From: an uncultured Chloroflexota bacterium
GTDB taxonomy: Bacteria > Chloroflexota > Anaerolineae > Aggregatilineales > Phototrophicaceae
Length of the DNA stretch: 7,586 nt
NCBI GenBank assembly: GCA_903904765.1
Contig: CAIVEA010000614.1
Location: forward strand, 1-7,586
Direction of reading: 5' to 3'
The notes beneath the pieces are model-generated. The model did no database searches and had not been told where the DNA came from. It saw nothing but the letters and a program-made list of their open reading frames with translations. This document shows, piece after piece, positions 6,267 through 7,586 of the stretch; within the stretch, counting starts at the first letter, position 1; each line of letters starts with the position of its first letter. A program made the translations under genes and the position numbers.

Positions 6267-7586
6267 TTACATGCGTTCGGGGGCGCTCATGCCCATCAGG
6301 GTGAGCACCCGCTTAAAGACCACCTGCGCGGCGCGGTAGAAGCGCAACCGCGCCCGCTGTACATCCGGCGATACTTCGCCATGCAGCGCCCGCACCTCGT
6401 CGTAAATCGGGTGGAATACGCCTGCCAGTTCGTGCGCGTAGAAGGCGATCCGGTGCGGTTCCAAGCCCTGCGCGGAGATGGCGATCACCTCACCCAGTTC
6501 CATCGCTTTCCGCAAGAAACGTCCTTCAGCCGCGCCGAGCAAACTCAAGTCCGCGTCTGCATCGCTCAAACCGCGACTTTCGGCTTCGCGCAGGATGCCC
6601 GCGCAGCGCACATGCGCGTTCTGAATGTAGTATACGGGGTTATCGTTACTCTGCTTGACCGCCAGATCGAGATCGAAATTAAGGTGCGAATCCGGGCTGC
6701 GTGCCAGCAGCATATAACGCACCACATCGGCGCTGGTCAGGTCAATCAGGTCATCCAGCGTGTCGTAGTCGCCGCGCCGCGTGCTCATCTTCACTTCTTT
6801 GCCGTCGCGGACAGCGCGAACCAGCTGAATGATGACCACATGGATTTTGGAGGCATCCTTGCCGAGCGCGTTCACGCCGTACTGCACCACTTTGTACTGT
6901 GCGCCATGATCGGCACCGAGGATGTTCACCAGCAGGTCGAAACCGCGATTGATCTTGTTCATGTGGTAGGCGATGTCCGGCAGCGTGTAGGTGGGTGCGC
7001 CGTCGCTCTTGACCAGCACCCGGTCTTTCTCATCGCCCAGTGCGCTACTGCGGAACCATGTGGCGGGAGCTTTGCCGGCGGCCTTCTGTTTTTCCTCGTC
7101 TGTTGCGCCTTCCCATTCGGAGGCTTGGTAGATGTGACCGCTGGTTTTGAGCGCGTCCAGCGTTTGCCAGACCGCGCCGCTTTCGTACAGGCTGTTCTCG
7201 TTGAAGAAGATGTCGTGCTGGACGTTGACGCGCTTCAGCGTGGTTTTAATGATCTCGAACATGCGCTTCTCGGCATATTCTTTGAACGGTTGCCAATCGG
7301 CATCTGCCAGCGCCGCGCCGCGTTCAGCCGCCAAATCGCGGGCGAAGTCCTTTAGATAGTCGCCTTGATAGAAGGTGGTATCGTCCTCGGCGGGGATTTG
7401 CACGGGCAGGCCGAGCGCTTCCAGATAGCGCACGCGCAGGCTGTTGCCGAGGTTGGTCATCTGCACGCCAGCGTTGTTGAAGTAATATTCACGCTCCACG
7501 CTATAGCCCGCCGCTTCCAGAATGCGGGCGATGGTGTCGCCCACCATTGCACCGCGACTGCGCCCGACGTGCAGCGGGCCGGTGGG
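6267..7586 (-). CDS. argS: Arginyl-tRNA synthetase (N-terminal part outside window)
   Basis: The visible 439 residues run in from the right edge and end at TAA (6269-6267). This class I synthetase activates arginine with ATP and charges tRNA-Arg. In order one sees PTGPLHVGR, the ATP-binding HIGH region (visible residues 1-9, here HVGR at 7571-7560), and EYYFNNAGVQM with SLRVRYLEAL. The catalytic-core insertion carries WFRSSALGDEKDRVLVKSDG, followed by PTYTLPDIAYH. Then come NILGADHGAQ, and HVVIIQLVRAVRDGKEVKMS leading into KMSTRRG (6791-6771), a well-kept KMSKS loop. Last is the alpha-helical DALR anticodon-binding domain starting near NPVYYIQNAHVR and ending LMGMSAPERM, the usual ArgRS C-terminus. 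The missing part would be the N-terminal Add-1 domain of roughly 110-130 residues. An internal ATG at 7547 is not the start, since the HIGH motif lies in frame before it. The promoter is out of view. Confidence 0.97.
   Translation of the reverse strand, partial: PTGPLHVGRSRGAMVGDTIARILEAAGYSVEREYYFNNAGVQMTNLGNSLRVRYLEALGLPVQIPAEDDTTFYQGDYLKDFARDLAAERGAALADADWQPFKEYAEKRMFEIIKTTLKRVNVQHDIFFNENSLYESGAVWQTLDALKTSGHIYQASEWEGATDEEKQKAAGKAPATWFRSSALGDEKDRVLVKSDGAPTYTLPDIAYHMNKINRGFDLLVNILGADHGAQYKVVQYGVNALGKDASKIHVVIIQLVRAVRDGKEVKMSTRRGDYDTLDDLIDLTSADVVRYMLLARSPDSHLNFDLDLAVKQSNDNPVYYIQNAHVRCAGILREAESRGLSDADADLSLLGAAEGRFLRKAMELGEVIAISAQGLEPHRIAFYAHELAGVFHPIYDEVRALHGEVSPDVQRARLRFYRAAQVVFKRVLTLMGMSAPERM

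Noticed and set aside
6033..7355. A 440-codon open frame on the + strand opposite argS and dcd
   Set aside because: It covers two certain genes on the other strand. Its protein is rich in His, Gln and Val with no recognisable motif, as expected for the antisense of G+C-rich coding sequence.

Overview
The window reads as an ordinary free-living bacterial chromosome segment: moderately high G+C, densely packed genes and short intergenic gaps. It has two gene blocks that converge on a hairpin near position 5530. The style of the arginyl-tRNA synthetase (HVGR in place of the usual HxGH) and the hydrolase plus peptide-importer content would fit a Chloroflexota-like bacterium. That assignment is a weak inference from recalled family resemblance and was not tested by any search.

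Left block, + strand, 1-5491. The 3' end of a class A beta-lactamase-like serine hydrolase (open at the left edge) is followed 11 bases later by a complete class C-type (Pab87/EstB-like) serine hydrolase with a DUF3471-type C-terminal domain. Thirty bases further on begins an exported family 5 (dipeptide/oligopeptide type) substrate-binding protein. A strong UUCG-loop hairpin then precedes two inner-membrane permeases of the DppB and DppC types. The close spacing suggests one transcription unit: an importer for peptides or similar oligomers, with two hydrolases of the penicillin-binding/beta-lactamase superfamily that may process the imported or extracellular substrate. No ATPase gene follows the second permease, so the ATPase subunits must be upstream of the window or elsewhere.

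Right block, - strand, 7586-5553. It holds argS (arginyl-tRNA synthetase, 5' end beyond the right edge), then dcd (dCTP deaminase) 42 bases downstream, then a tRNA-Val(UAC) gene with encoded CCA. The tRNA has its own well-formed sigma70-type promoter directly behind the dcd stop codon. An 11-bp hairpin between the two blocks can serve as a terminator for both directions and looks better suited to the tRNA side.

I found no mobile element, CRISPR array, toxin-antitoxin pair, phage gene or defence system. The points most worth a second look are the hydrolase-importer linkage without ATPases, the hairpin between binding protein and permeases with a competing upstream hairpin, and the variant HIGH motif of ArgS.
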